Counted from the stretch's first letter, positions 1 to 9,182 are shown. The stretch: DNA of 64,000 nucleotides from Granulimonas faecalis (GCF_022834715.1 NZ_BQKC01000001.1:2020455-2084454), one strand, 5' to 3'. The notes: generated from the sequence alone by a model not told the origin. Numbers and translations: made by a program.

Positions 1-1472
<1,472 letters not shown>

Positions 1473-1988
1473 ATGGTCATCGATGAGCACCTCGGAGAGC
1501 TTCTCAACACCCAGATCAACAAGGAGCTCTACAGCGCCTACCTGTACCTCACCTTCGCCGACTACTACGAGGAGCGCGGCCTCAAGGGCTACGCCAACTG
1601 GTACATGGTCCAGGTTGAGGAGGAGGTGGCCCACGCCAAGATTCTCCGCCGCTATCTGCTCGACAACAACTACCCCGTGAAGATGCTGGGCATCGAGCAG
1701 CCCACCATGGCCTTTGACAGCGACATCGCCCCGCTCAAGGCCGGCCTCGAGCACGAGCACTACATCACCTCCTGCATCAACGACTGCTATGCCGCCGCCG
1801 TGGCCACCAAGGATTACCGCACCATGAAGCTGCTGGACTGGTACATCTCCGAGCAGGGGGAGGAGGAGATCAACGCCGAGGACATGATCAAGGACTACGA
1901 GCTGTTCGGCGGCTCCCCCGACGGCCTGTTCAGCCTCGACACCAAGTACGCCGCCCGCACGTTCGTGGCGCCCACGAAGGCGATGTAG
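1473..1988 (+). CDS. ftn: Ferritin (iron-storage protein)
   Basis: This 171-residue protein is a bacterial non-heme ferritin, which oxidises Fe(II) and stores Fe(III) in a 24-subunit shell in the cytoplasm. The ferroxidase-centre residues are visible: E18 and Y25 in [11 protein letters not shown], and E51 and H54 in VEEEVAHAK. Helix C carries the [13 protein letters not shown] segment, and SEQGEEE supplies the fourth-helix glutamine and glutamates. The length matches FtnA. The ATG follows AAAGGA by about seven bases. It is transcribed away from rfbA and is followed closely by the glutamyl-Q synthetase gene, which may be cotranscribed. Confidence 0.95.
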   Translation: MVIDEHLGELLNTQINKELYSAYLYLTFADYYEERGLKGYANWYMVQVEEEVAHAKILRRYLLDNNYPVKMLGIEQPTMAFDSDIAPLKAGLEHEHYITSCINDCYAAAVATKDYRTMKLLDWYISEQGEEEINAEDMIKDYELFGGSPDGLFSLDTKYAARTFVAPTKAM

Positions 1989-2081
1989 GCAGGCCCGTTG
2001 GACACTCCCGCAGGAGACCGTTCGCACAACCTGACCGCGCCCGGCCATGGGTCGGCGCGCCACGGGGGCGGAGGGGCCGTC

Positions 2082-3011
2082 ATGGGCCGCTTCGCCCCCT
2101 CCCCCTCCGGGCGTATGCACCTAGGCAACGCCTTCTCGGCGCTCATGACCTGGCTGGGCGCCCGGAGCCGCGGGGGGTCGGTGGTCATGCGGGTGGAGGA
2201 CCTCGACCCGCGCTGCCAGGTGCCGGGGCGCGCGGAGGCCATCATGGACGACCTCCGGTGGCTTGGCCTGGATTGGGACGGTGACCCGGTGTTCCAGAGC
2301 CGGCGCGGCGACGCCTACGACGAGGCCCTGGCGCGGCTTGCGGGGCTGGGGCTCACGTACCTATGCTTTTGCACGCGGGCCGAGCTCCATGCGGCGAGCG
2401 CGCCCCATGCGAGCGACGGCACCTACGTGTACGCGGGGACCTGCCGCGGGCTCTCTGCCGAGGAGGTGGCGCGCCGGAGCGCGGTGCGGGCGCCGGCCGT
2501 GCGGCTGGCGGTGCCCGACGCCGACGACCCGGCCGGCACCGTGGAGGTGGACGACCTCGTGGCGGGGAGGCACCGGGAGGTGCTGGCCCGGGAGTGCGGG
2601 GACTTCCTCGTGCGGAGGAGCGACGGCGTGACCGCCTACCAGCTGGCCGTGGTGGTGGACGACGCCGCCATGGGGGTGACGCAGGTGGTGCGCGGCCGCG
2701 ACCTGCTGGGGTCCGCCGCGAGGCAGCGCTACCTGCAGCGCCTGCTGGGGCTGCCCGAGGTGGAGTACGCCCACGTGCCGCTGCTGATGGCGGCCGACGG
2801 CCGGCGCCTCTCCAAACGCGACGGCGACCTCGACCTGGGTGCCATCCGGGCCCGCGGCGTGCGGCCCGAGACCGTGGTGGGGCGCCTGGCCCACGCGGCC
2901 GGCCTGACGGACAGCGACGCCCCGACGACGCCGACGGAGCTGCTGCAGGGCTTCTCCTGGGACCCGCTGCGAGGCCGCGGGGACATCCCCTGCGACGGCA
3001 TCACAACCTGA
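2082..3011 (+). CDS. gluQ: Glutamyl-Q tRNA(Asp) synthetase
   Basis: This is a truncated glutamyl-tRNA synthetase paralogue that lacks the anticodon-binding domain. The family attaches glutamate to queuosine of tRNA-Asp. The protein starts MGRFAPSPSGRMHLGNAFSAL, which contains the HIGH-type motif. The zinc-site pattern CFC followed by YVYAGTC is present, as is the LSKRDGD version of KMSKS. The open frame begins at a TTG at 1998, but the ATG at 2082 has GGAGG about eight bases upstream and the family begins at this GRFAPSP block, so I prefer it (309 residues). A 51-bp transposase repeat starts seven bases after the stop. Confidence 0.9.
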   Translation: MGRFAPSPSGRMHLGNAFSALMTWLGARSRGGSVVMRVEDLDPRCQVPGRAEAIMDDLRWLGLDWDGDPVFQSRRGDAYDEALARLAGLGLTYLCFCTRAELHAASAPHASDGTYVYAGTCRGLSAEEVARRSAVRAPAVRLAVPDADDPAGTVEVDDLVAGRHREVLARECGDFLVRRSDGVTAYQLAVVVDDAAMGVTQVVRGRDLLGSAARQRYLQRLLGLPEVEYAHVPLLMAADGRRLSKRDGDLDLGAIRARGVRPETVVGRLAHAAGLTDSDAPTTPTELLQGFSWDPLRGRGDIPCDGITT

Positions 3012-3017
3012 ACCGCC

Positions 3018-3068
3018 GTCCCACCACCCGGACACTTTTGTCCCAATGGTCGGGCACTTTTGTCCCAC
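3018..3068 (+). repeat. REP doublet, left 51-bp inverted repeat of the RAYT element
   Basis: There are two tandem REP units with the core GGACACTTTTGTCC (first) and GGGCACTTTTGTCC (second). Each core can fold as GGACA-cttt-TGTCC inside flanking GTCCCA/TGGGAC. The whole 51 bases are repeated perfectly in inverted orientation at 4001-4051, bracketing the transposase gene. Confidence 0.93.
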
Positions 3069-3239
3069 TTTGCTGCTTTTACACTTATCGACAAAACCTC
3101 CCATTGGTTTGTACTTTTGAACATTCCGCGAAGTATCCCTTATTAACAGCCACGGCGAACCATGTGAGATATTCTCTCCCCACCCCCTCCCACACCGCCC
3201 GCTCATGCATGGGCCGGCAAACTTGAAGGAGGGAATCCC

Positions 3240-3986
3240 ATGCCGTTTGCCAGACGACAGAGCAGCTCGGACATCTACCACATCACGACCCGCGGGTCGG
3301 GCAGGCAAATCGTCTTCGAGGACGACGACGACCGCCGCGAGCTCCTGAGAATCCTCGACGAAGGCCTGGAGGCCAACGACGTGGGGCTTCTCGCGTGGTG
3401 CCTCATGGACAACCACTTCCATCTGGTCGCCGAGGGGGACGCGGACGACATCCCAAAGCTCATGCACCGCGTGAACTCTACCTACGCCCGGGCGTTCAAC
3501 CATCGGCACGACCGTGTGGGACATCTTTTTCAAGGCCGGTACCTGCGGCTTCCAGTGGAAGACGACGGGTACCTGCTGACCCTCGTCCCCTACGTCCACC
3601 GCAATCCGGAGCGGGCGGGGCTCTCCCCCACCAGCGCCTACCCGTGGAGCAGCTACCACGAGGTGATGGAGGGGTGCGGCCGTGTGGATGTGGAGCGGCT
3701 GCTCGACCTTTTTGGAGGGTGGGACGGTTTTGAGGAGGCCCACGCCGACCAGGGGCCGCCGCCGGCTCCGGGGACTGTTCGCCAGAGGGACGTGCAACCC
3801 GAGGCGCTTCTCGAGATGGCGCGCAGCCTGTTGGGCGGAACGGACCCGAAGGAGGTCAAGGCGATGGCGAGGGGCGAGCGGGACTTCGCGCTGGCGACCC
3901 TCCGGAAGGGAGGGATGACCGTCCGGTCGATCGAGCGCCTTACCGGCGTGTCGAGGGGAGTCGTGTCCCGGGCCCCCTTGGGTTAG
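3240..3986 (+). CDS. REP-associated tyrosine transposase (RAYT, Y1 HUH superfamily)
   Basis: This 248-residue protein belongs to the IS200-like Y1 transposases associated with REP sequences, which nick and join single-stranded palindromic DNA. The HUH motif is seen as DNHFHLV (H59-F60-H61). The conserved block RVGHLFQGRYLRL is followed by YLLTLVPYVHRNPERAGL, typical of RAYTs. The C-terminus ends in a helix-turn-helix-like stretch (TVRSIERLTGVSRGVVSRA). The nucleophilic tyrosine cannot be assigned without an alignment. The start ATG follows GAAGGAGGG. The gene looks intact and is enclosed by perfect 51-bp inverted REP doublets. Single units of the same repeat elsewhere in the window are its likely substrates or products. 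Confidence 0.93.
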   Translation: MPFARRQSSSDIYHITTRGSGRQIVFEDDDDRRELLRILDEGLEANDVGLLAWCLMDNHFHLVAEGDADDIPKLMHRVNSTYARAFNHRHDRVGHLFQGRYLRLPVEDDGYLLTLVPYVHRNPERAGLSPTSAYPWSSYHEVMEGCGRVDVERLLDLFGGWDGFEEAHADQGPPPAPGTVRQRDVQPEALLEMARSLLGGTDPKEVKAMARGERDFALATLRKGGMTVRSIERLTGVSRGVVSRAPLG

Positions 3987-4000
3987 GGAGCGGTGAACCT

Positions 4001-4051
4001 GTGGGACAAAAGTGCCCGACCATTGGGACAAAAGTGTCCGGGTGGTGGGAC
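4001..4051 (-). repeat. REP doublet, right 51-bp inverted repeat of the RAYT element
   Basis: This is an exact reverse complement of 3018-3068 over all 51 bases. It lies 14 bases after the transposase stop codon and about 30 bases upstream of the tRNA-Ser gene, so it sits in or near the tRNA promoter. Confidence 0.93.
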
Positions 4052-4082
4052 GCGGCGATGGGTTATGATGGGGTGCGCACCC

Positions 4083-4173
4083 GGAGAGCTGACCGAGAGG
4101 CCGAAGGTGCTCGCCTGCTAAGCGAGTATAGGACTCAATCCTATCTGGGGTTCGAATCCCCAGCTCTCCGCCA
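4083..4173 (+). tRNA. tRNA-Ser (GCT anticodon)
   Basis: The seven-base acceptor stem GGAGAGC pairs with GCTCTCC, and CCA is encoded at 4171-4173. The anticodon loop CTGCTAA sits between CTCGC and GCGAG and gives anticodon GCT. A long variable arm (TATAGGACT...) marks a class II tRNA. The T arm reads CTGGGGTTCGAATCCCCAG. A TATGAT at 4064-4069 may be the -10 box. Confidence 0.96.
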
Positions 4174-4289
4174 GTGACTGCCCCAGCCCGCAGACCCCCG
4201 TGGCCTGCGGGCTGCTCTTGTTTTCCGGCGCCCTGGCAGGCCGCCGTCCCCATGCACGAAGCCGTATCCAAGCTGAATAAAATTCGTCC

Positions 4290-4318
4290 TTGACACCCTT
4301 GGACCGCCGTTACATACT
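4290..4318 (+). promoter_or_regulatory. Promoter of first tRNA-Arg gene
   Basis: A perfect -35 TTGACA (4290-4295) is followed after 17 bases by CATACT (4313-4318), a few bases before the tRNA. Confidence 0.7.
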
Positions 4319-4329
4319 ATTTCTCGCAC

Positions 4330-4406
4330 GCGGCGTTACCTCAGCTGGATAGAGGGTCTGACTACGAATCAGAACGTCACAGGTTCGAATCCTGTACGCC
4401 GCACCA
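4330..4406 (+). tRNA. tRNA-Arg (ACG anticodon), copy 1
   Basis: The acceptor stem GCGGCGT pairs with ACGCCGC, and CCA is encoded at the end. The anticodon stem TCTGA/TCAGA encloses CTACGAA, giving ACG. The T arm contains GGTTCGAATCC. The 77-base sequence is identical to copy 2 at 4584-4660. Confidence 0.97.
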
Positions 4407-4416
4407 CTCGATCTTC

Positions 4417-4440
4417 TAGGCCCTCCGGGGCCTTTTTTCT
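4417..4440 (+). terminator. Rho-independent terminator after tRNA-Arg copy 1
   Basis: GGCCCTCCGGGGCC hairpin followed by TTTTTTCTT. The same hairpin recurs after copy 2, so the duplicated unit includes the terminator. Confidence 0.85.
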
Positions 4441-4543
4441 TGCCGGTCGGAGCCGACCCCCCACCGCCTCGAACCCCGAGGGCCTCCTCGGACGAAGCGG
4501 GCGGGTGCCGGACGCCGCCTCTGAAAAAGACGGTATTCGGTGG

Positions 4544-4572
4544 TTGACAAACGAGGACCCTACCACGATACT
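4544..4572 (+). promoter_or_regulatory. Promoter of second tRNA-Arg gene
   Basis: TTGACA (4544-4549), a 17-base spacer, then GATACT (4567-4572), 12 bases before the tRNA start. The second copy therefore has its own promoter. Confidence 0.7.
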
Positions 4573-4583
4573 CAATATCAGTC

Positions 4584-4660
4584 GCGGCGTTACCTCAGCT
4601 GGATAGAGGGTCTGACTACGAATCAGAACGTCACAGGTTCGAATCCTGTACGCCGCACCA
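4584..4660 (+). tRNA. tRNA-Arg (ACG anticodon), copy 2
   Basis: The 77 bases match copy 1 exactly, including encoded CCA. About 40 bases downstream, including the terminator, are also nearly the same, while the DNA upstream differs. This indicates a tandem duplication of tRNA plus terminator. Confidence 0.97.
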
Positions 4661-4670
4661 CTCGATTTTC

Positions 4671-4697
4671 CAGGCCCTCCGGGGCCTTTTTTCTTGC
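4671..4697 (+). terminator. Rho-independent terminator after tRNA-Arg copy 2
   Basis: GGCCCTCCGGGGCC hairpin followed by TTTTTTCTTG. Confidence 0.85.
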
Positions 4698-4754
4698 CGG
4701 CAGAAAGCGCCCCTGATCCGGGCCATGCCGCCGGGCGCCTTACAGCCAGAAACC

Positions 4755-5099
4755 TCACAACCAGAACGGGTCGCCCCGCACCGAGCACGGCACCCCGGCC
4801 GCCATGAGCAGCCCCAGCAGGTCGTCGAACGTGGCCCCGGGCGCCGAGAGGCCTTGCACCAGCGTCTGGGCCTCGCACCCCTCTGGACATCGCAGGGCGG
4901 CCCGAAGCGGCTCCCCCTTGGACACCGTGACCACACGCCGCCACGGGCCTTGCGCCCCGGACGCCACCCGCTCCAGCACCGCGACGGCGCGGCCGAGGTC
5001 CGCCACGGCCACGGACGGGCCGTCGGGCCCCTGCAGGCCGGGCGACAGGGGCACCACGGGCGCCAGGGGGCGGGCAAGGGCTGCGGGACAACGGCTCAC
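4755..5099 (-). CDS. Small protein of unknown function under an SOS-type promoter
   Basis: This is a 114-residue soluble protein with no family that I recognise. It starts at a GTG at 5099 preceded by GAGAGGAGAA, a good ribosome site. A TATACT -10 box lies on the same strand at 5125-5130. The palindrome GAACATATGTTC at 5141-5152 overlaps the -35 region, which is where LexA binds in Gram-positive SOS genes. The sequence has three cysteines near the middle and ends in GDPFWL. No membrane segment is seen. Two overlapping frames on the other strand lack such signals, so I take the minus frame as real. DNA-damage induction is inferred from the operator alone. Confidence 0.6.
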   Translation of the reverse strand: MSRCPAALARPLAPVVPLSPGLQGPDGPSVAVADLGRAVAVLERVASGAQGPWRRVVTVSKGEPLRAALRCPEGCEAQTLVQGLSAPGATFDDLLGLLMAAGVPCSVRGDPFWL

Positions 5100-5140
5100 G
5101 GGTTCTCCTCTCGGTGTTGACAGGAGTATACCCTAAATAC

Positions 5141-5152
5141 GAACATATGTTC
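5141..5152. promoter_or_regulatory. LexA/SOS box (GAAC-N4-GTTC)
   Basis: C-GAACATATGTTC-T is a perfect 12-base palindrome that matches the Gram-positive and actinobacterial LexA consensus CGAAC-N4-GTTCG at all core positions. It overlaps the -35 region of the minus-strand gene at 4755-5099 and lies about 60 bases upstream of the plus-strand patatin gene, so it could act on either. Confidence 0.75.
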
Positions 5153-5211
5153 TGTTTAGAGGCGGCAAGCGGCGGTAGAAAGGTCTCGTTCACAAAAAAG
5201 AGGGAGGTCCT

Positions 5212-6162
5212 ATGGCGGCTAACAAGGTTGATGGTGTGGGTCTCGCCCTGGCCGGCGGCGGATGGCGGTCCTATGCCCAGGTGGCGGTACTCGCCAACAT
5301 GGAGGCCAACGGCATCCCCGTGGGTGCGGTGGCGGGCACATCCATGGGCTCGCTCGTGGCCACGCTCACCGCGGCGGGGCTCTCCTCCACCCAGATCGAG
5401 GACCTCCTGCTCAAGATGGACGTCAGCGTGGAGGAGGCAGGCATCGTCAAGAACATGCGCCGCCACGTGATCTCGGCCGTCACCCGCCAGGGCTTCGTGG
5501 ACAACGGCGTGCTGGTGGAGCAGGTCCGCCCCCTGCTCGAGGAGGCGGGCGTGGCCACCTTCTCTGACCTCAAGATGCCCCTGGCCATCACATCGGTGGA
5601 CATCATCACCGGTGACCTCGTGGTGTTCACGGGCACGGACGGCTTCTTCGAGGGGCCGGGCGCCTGGACCACCATCCCGGGCGACCACGACCTCGCCACC
5701 TGCATCGCCGCGTCGGGCGCATATCCGCTGGTGGTGCAGCCCGTCCATTTCCTAGGCCGCACCCTGGTGGACGGCGGCTGCCGCATGAACCTGCCCACGC
5801 CGCTGTTCGACCGCTCGGCGGTGGACGCCGTGGTGGGCGTGCACATGCTCAAGACCTACAAGGCCGTGGACGACCTCTCCATCCTCAACGTCATGGGCAA
5901 GTGCATGGACTACGGCGCCCAGCAGCTCGAGATCCTCTACGCCCAGGCGGCCGACGTCGCGGTCGACGTGCCCGTGCCCGGCGAGGACACCTTCAACCCC
6001 GGCCACGGCGAGGGCGTGGTGGACTTTGCCCGGGAGTGGCTGCTCAAGCACCCGGTGGACTGGTCGGCCGCGCACCCGAGCCTGCTCGACTCCGTGCGCC
6101 GTGGCGCCGCGGACTACCTGAGCCGCCTCTTCCGCGGGGGCGGAAACGGGCAGGAGGGGTAG
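5212..6162 (+). CDS. Patatin-like phospholipase family protein
   Basis: This 316-residue patatin-fold serine acyl hydrolase would act on phospholipids or acyl glycerides. The oxyanion-hole loop LALAGGGWRS is at residues 11-20. The nucleophile elbow GTSMG has S44, and the catalytic aspartate D187 lies in VDGGC. Serine and aspartate form the family's Ser-Asp dyad. There is no signal peptide, so it is probably cytoplasmic or membrane-associated. The ATG follows GGGAGG. It stands alone, divergent from the SOS-box gene, and a REP unit lies 18 bases after its stop. The physiological substrate cannot be told from sequence. Confidence 0.9.
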   Translation: MAANKVDGVGLALAGGGWRSYAQVAVLANMEANGIPVGAVAGTSMGSLVATLTAAGLSSTQIEDLLLKMDVSVEEAGIVKNMRRHVISAVTRQGFVDNGVLVEQVRPLLEEAGVATFSDLKMPLAITSVDIITGDLVVFTGTDGFFEGPGAWTTIPGDHDLATCIAASGAYPLVVQPVHFLGRTLVDGGCRMNLPTPLFDRSAVDAVVGVHMLKTYKAVDDLSILNVMGKCMDYGAQQLEILYAQAADVAVDVPVPGEDTFNPGHGEGVVDFAREWLLKHPVDWSAAHPSLLDSVRRGAADYLSRLFRGGGNGQEG

Positions 6163-6180
6163 GGCCCAAGCCGGCGATTT

Positions 6181-6208
6181 GGGACAAAAGTGTCCGGGTG
6201 ATGGGACA
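6181..6208 (-). repeat. Single REP unit
   Basis: GGGACAAAAGTGTCC core followed by GGGTGATGGGAC, the same unit as the outer half of the RAYT-flanking doublet with one changed base. It lies between the convergent ends of the patatin gene and the XRE gene. Confidence 0.88.
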
Positions 6209-6217
6209 GGGGGCCTG

Positions 6218-7108
6218 CTACTCGGCCGGCGCCTCCTCCCCGGTATCGTCGGCAGGGCGCGGCCACAGGGCGTCCACCAGCAGCGACACCGCCAGCCCCA
6301 TGAGAATGAGGCCCCACGCCGGATGCCACGCCCCTTCGAGAAGCCCCACCACGAGAAAGCCCGAGAGCCCCAACCAGAAGCACAGGCCGGCCACGGCCCC
6401 GCGCAGCTTGCGCCCGCGCTTGCCGCGCACCACGGCGTTCGCCACGGAGCACAGGCTCTCCCAGGCGGGGATGACGGCAAGCAGGCAGCCGCCCACATCC
6501 CAGCGCTGCTCGAAGAGCCCGAGCCAGAGGAACGCGATAATGGCCAGCGGCGCATAGGGGATGCGCGAGACGAACGCCCGCGGCTTGGACCCGTGCCCCT
6601 CGGCCCGGTGGGCGTCCGCCCAGCTGTCGTAGCGCTCGTCGTCGATCCACACCGAGCCGTCCTCCTCGGTGCGCACGGTATGCTCGCCGTCGGACGCATT
6701 CACATGGATGCCGCCGGGACCCACCTCCACGTGGTCGCCGGTACGGCGGTCGTGCACGTCCACGCCACCCCAGCCCACGGAGACCGACGCGTCGGCCGAC
6801 GTCACCCGCACACCGTCGTCCCACGAGCACTCGACGGCGTCGCCGGCTCCCGCCGCGGCCTCGACCGGTTCTTCGGCCGCCGGCCCCTCCGGACGCTCTC
6901 CTCCGGCCGGCCCATACACCAGCTCGTCCAGGGTCACCCCGTAGAGCCGGGCGAGCGCGATGAGGTTGTCCGTGTCTGGGCTCGACTCCGTGCGCTCCCA
7001 CTTTGAGACCGCCTGCCGCGAGACCCCGAGCCTCTCGGCGAGCTGTTCCTGGGTGAGGCCGTGCTCGCGCCGCAGGGTGGCCAGGCGCTGGGCGATGGAG
7101 ACGTTCAT
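6218..7108 (-). CDS. XRE-family transcriptional regulator with C-terminal membrane segments
   Basis: This 296-residue protein has an N-terminal Cro/CI-type helix-turn-helix at about residues 5-60 (LATLRREHGLTQEQLAERLG, SRQAVSKWERTESSPD). A central acidic and alanine-rich part and a DUF2154-like valine/glycine-rich segment follow. About four hydrophobic helices occupy residues 190-285. A DNA-binding domain tethered to the membrane suggests a one-component membrane sensor; the signal is unknown. The ATG at 7108 follows AGGAAGG. The frame remains open for 1.7 kb further upstream, but that part is antisense to serS and not coding. Direct repeats in its promoter region may be autoregulatory sites. 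Confidence 0.85.
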   Translation of the reverse strand: MNVSIAQRLATLRREHGLTQEQLAERLGVSRQAVSKWERTESSPDTDNLIALARLYGVTLDELVYGPAGGERPEGPAAEEPVEAAAGAGDAVECSWDDGVRVTSADASVSVGWGGVDVHDRRTGDHVEVGPGGIHVNASDGEHTVRTEEDGSVWIDDERYDSWADAHRAEGHGSKPRAFVSRIPYAPLAIIAFLWLGLFEQRWDVGGCLLAVIPAWESLCSVANAVVRGKRGRKLRGAVAGLCFWLGLSGFLVVGLLEGAWHPAWGLILMGLAVSLLVDALWPRPADDTGEEAPAE

Positions 7109-7179
7109 GGTCGGTGCCTTCCTGTACGTGGCCGGACGGATGGGACCACCGTGCCGCGACGGCCGGTTGCAGGCCACCA

Positions 7180-7222
7180 CCTTTGGGTTGAGAAACGGGA
7201 ACGCCCCCGCAACTTTGGGTTG
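7180..7222. promoter_or_regulatory. Direct repeats CAACCCAAAG upstream of the XRE gene
   Basis: On the minus strand CAACCCAAAG occurs twice, 32 bases apart, in the 146-base spacer upstream of the XRE gene. They are possible operator half-sites for autoregulation. The promoter-proximal copy is outside the serS hairpin; the other is inside its loop. Confidence 0.35.
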
Positions 7223-7230
7223 CAGGGGCG
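7202..7230 (-). terminator. Hairpin after serS
   Basis: CGCCCCTGCAAC pairs with GTTGCGGGGGCG and is followed on the minus strand by TTCCCGTTTCTC. The stem is strong and the T-run weak. Confidence 0.5.
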
Positions 7231-7254
7231 CAAAGACACAGGTGAAAGACCCTG

Positions 7255-8550
7255 TTACGCGTTCACACCCTCCTCGGGCTCGATGACGGTGACCCCGCCC
7301 ATGTAGGGCACGAGGGCCTCGGGGACCGTGACCGTGCCGTCCTCGTTCTGGTAGTTCTCGATGATGGCGGCCATGGCACGGCCCACGGCCAGACCGCTGC
7401 CGTTGAGCGTGTGCACGTAGCGGGTGCCCTTGAACTCGCTGGGGTCCTTGTAGCGGATATTGGCGCGGCGGGCCTGGAAGTCCCAGCAGTTGGAGCAGCT
7501 GGAGATCTCCTTGTAGTCGCCGTAGCTGGGCAGCCAGACCTCGAGGTCGTAGGTTTTGGCGGCCGAGAAGCCCAGGTCGCCCGAGCAGAGCGTGACCACG
7601 TGGTAGGGCAGGCCGAGGGCCTGGAGGCACAGCTCGGCCTCGTGGGTCATGGCCTCGAGCTGGTTCATGGAGTCCTCGGGGCGGGCGAACTTGACCATCT
7701 CCACCTTGTCGAACTCGTGCACGCGGATGATGCCGCGGGTGTCGCGGCCGGCACTGCCCGACTCCTCGCGGAAGCACGGGGTGAAGGCGGTGTACTTGAG
7801 CGGCAGCTTGGAGCCGTCGATGATCTCGTCGCGGTGGATGTTGGTGAGCATGACCTCGGCGGTGGGGATGAGGTACAGGTTGGGCTCCACGTGGTAGAGG
7901 TCGTCCTCGAACTTGGGCAGCTGGCCGGTGCCGTAGAGGGTGGCGGCGTTGGTGATCACCGGGGGCCACCACTCCTTGAAGCCCGCCTTGATGTGCATGT
8001 CGATGAAGAAGTTGATGAGTGCACGCTCCAGGCGGGCGCCCATGCCGCCCAGCAGGTAGAAGCGGCTGCCGGCGATCTTGACGCCGCGCTCGAAGTCGAT
8101 GATGCCCAGCTCGGGCCCCAGGTCCCAGTGGGCCTTGGCCTCGAAGTCGAGCTCGCGCGGGGTGCCCCAGCGCCTGACCTCGACGTTCTCGCTGTCGTCC
8201 TTGCCGTAGGGCACCGACTCGTCGGGGATGTTGGGGATGTGGCTCATGAGGTCGGTGAGGGCCTCCTCGACCTCGCCGCGGCGGGCGTCGAGCTCGGCGA
8301 TGCGCTCCTTGTCGGCGGCCACGGCGGCCTTGGCGGCCTCGGCCTCGTCGCGCCTGCCCTCGCGCATGAGGCGGCCGATCTCCTTGGAGGCGCTGTTGCG
8401 CCGCGCCTGCAGGCCCTCCACCTCGGCGATCACGGAGCGGCGCTCGGCCTCGAGCTCGAAGAAGCGGTCGCGGTCCCAAGAGCCGTTGCGGGAGGCCATG
8501 GAGGCGTCCACGGCGTCGGGGTTCTCGCGAACAAACTTGATGTCGAGCAT
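7255..8550 (-). CDS. serS: Seryl-tRNA synthetase
   Basis: This 431-residue class II synthetase charges tRNA-Ser in the cytoplasm. The N-terminal coiled-coil arm (residues 30-100, [20 protein letters not shown]) is followed by motif 2 ([30 protein letters not shown]) and motif 3 ([18 protein letters not shown]). Length and order are standard. The start [14 protein letters not shown] is the canonical SerRS N-terminus. The ribosome site is weak (AAAGTGGG). The upstream spacer has a TATACT-like -10 on the minus strand and no T-box signature. Its substrate tRNA-Ser(GCT) lies 3 kb away. Confidence 0.97.
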   Translation of the reverse strand: MLDIKFVRENPDAVDASMASRNGSWDRDRFFELEAERRSVIAEVEGLQARRNSASKEIGRLMREGRRDEAEAAKAAVAADKERIAELDARRGEVEEALTDLMSHIPNIPDESVPYGKDDSENVEVRRWGTPRELDFEAKAHWDLGPELGIIDFERGVKIAGSRFYLLGGMGARLERALINFFIDMHIKAGFKEWWPPVITNAATLYGTGQLPKFEDDLYHVEPNLYLIPTAEVMLTNIHRDEIIDGSKLPLKYTAFTPCFREESGSAGRDTRGIIRVHEFDKVEMVKFARPEDSMNQLEAMTHEAELCLQALGLPYHVVTLCSGDLGFSAAKTYDLEVWLPSYGDYKEISSCSNCWDFQARRANIRYKDPSEFKGTRYVHTLNGSGLAVGRAMAAIIENYQNEDGTVTVPEALVPYMGGVTVIEPEEGVNA

Positions 8551-8713
8551 GGTGACCCACTTTCGCTAGGGCTCGTTTGATGCGCCGTCGGGCGCCGTAC
8601 CTGCGGCTGGGCAGGCGGCACCTGCGCGGCCTGACGCACCAGTATATACTTGCGCCTACGCGCCCGGCCCCACCGGACGGGCCCGCAGGCCCTTTTGCAT
8701 GAGAGGTTCCCCC

Positions 8714-8914
8714 ATGGATTTCGTGACCTGGCTCTTCGACACCCGCGCAGGCGTGGCCGCCATCTTCATCGGCGGCATCGCCCTGTGCCTGCTCATCGCC
8801 TTCATCCTCGAGCGACGCACCAAGAGGATGTACTTCGACCACCCCAAGGGGGACGGCGAGGACGACGGCATCTTCTCGGGCATCTTTGGCGGCGACGACG
8901 AGGACGACGAGTAG
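8714..8914 (+). CDS. Small single-pass membrane protein with acidic tail
   Basis: This 66-residue protein starts MDFVTWLFDTRAG, continues with one transmembrane helix (about residues 12-33, rich in A, I, L and G), then RRTKRMYFDHPKG, and ends with a highly acidic tail GDDEDDE. An upstream in-frame ATG at 8699 overlaps the GAGAGG that serves as ribosome site for the ATG at 8714, so I choose the latter. Positive residues after the helix suggest that the tail is cytoplasmic. The function is unknown. It is divergent from serS. Confidence 0.72.
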   Translation: MDFVTWLFDTRAGVAAIFIGGIALCLLIAFILERRTKRMYFDHPKGDGEDDGIFSGIFGGDDEDDE

Positions 8915-8990
8915 GCCGCGGCCGCCGCACAGCGACCTTCATGGGGCCCGTGCCGTGGGATGCCGCGGTGCGGGCCCTTGTCGCGTCTCA

Positions 8991-9020
8991 ACCCATGCCA
9001 GAGGCGTCTCCGGCATGGGT
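8991..9020. repeat. CATGCC palindrome, copy 1
   Basis: ACCCATGCC and GGCATGGGT form 9-base perfect arms around AGAGGCGTCTCC. It is the first of four copies in the 383-base gene-free stretch 8915-9297, which otherwise holds only the tRNA-Leu promoter. Confidence 0.82.
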
Positions 9021-9054
9021 CTCTCGGCAAAAGCGGCACTCCGACGCGGCGATT

Positions 9055-9080
9055 CCATGCCAAAGGCTCGTCCGGCATGG
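9055..9080. repeat. CATGCC palindrome, copy 2
   Basis: CCATGCC ... GGCATGG arms around AAAGGCTCGTCC. Confidence 0.8.
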
Positions 9081-9106
9081 GCCGCAGGGGGTCGGCGGGC
9101 GGCGGA

Positions 9107-9135
9107 CCCATGCCAGAGGCTGCTATTGGCATGGG
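9107..9135. repeat. CATGCC palindrome, copy 3
   Basis: CCCATGCCA ... TGGCATGGG arms around GAGGCTGCTAT. Confidence 0.8.
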
Positions 9136-9182
9136 CAAAGGGGCCTCGTGAGGGGGCTTGAGACGCCCCGGCGACGGCAGGT

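Noticed and set aside
3240..3986. Classical DDE insertion sequence
   Set aside because: The HUH (HFH) motif and REP-type ends mark a Y1 single-strand transposase; no target-site duplication was seen outside the inverted repeats.
4369..5748. 459-codon minus frame spanning tRNA-Arg genes and the patatin gene
   Set aside because: It crosses two tRNAs and is antisense to a conserved lipase.
8551..8713. T-box riboswitch upstream of serS
   Set aside because: No AGGGTGGNACCGCG-type antiterminator was found in the spacer.
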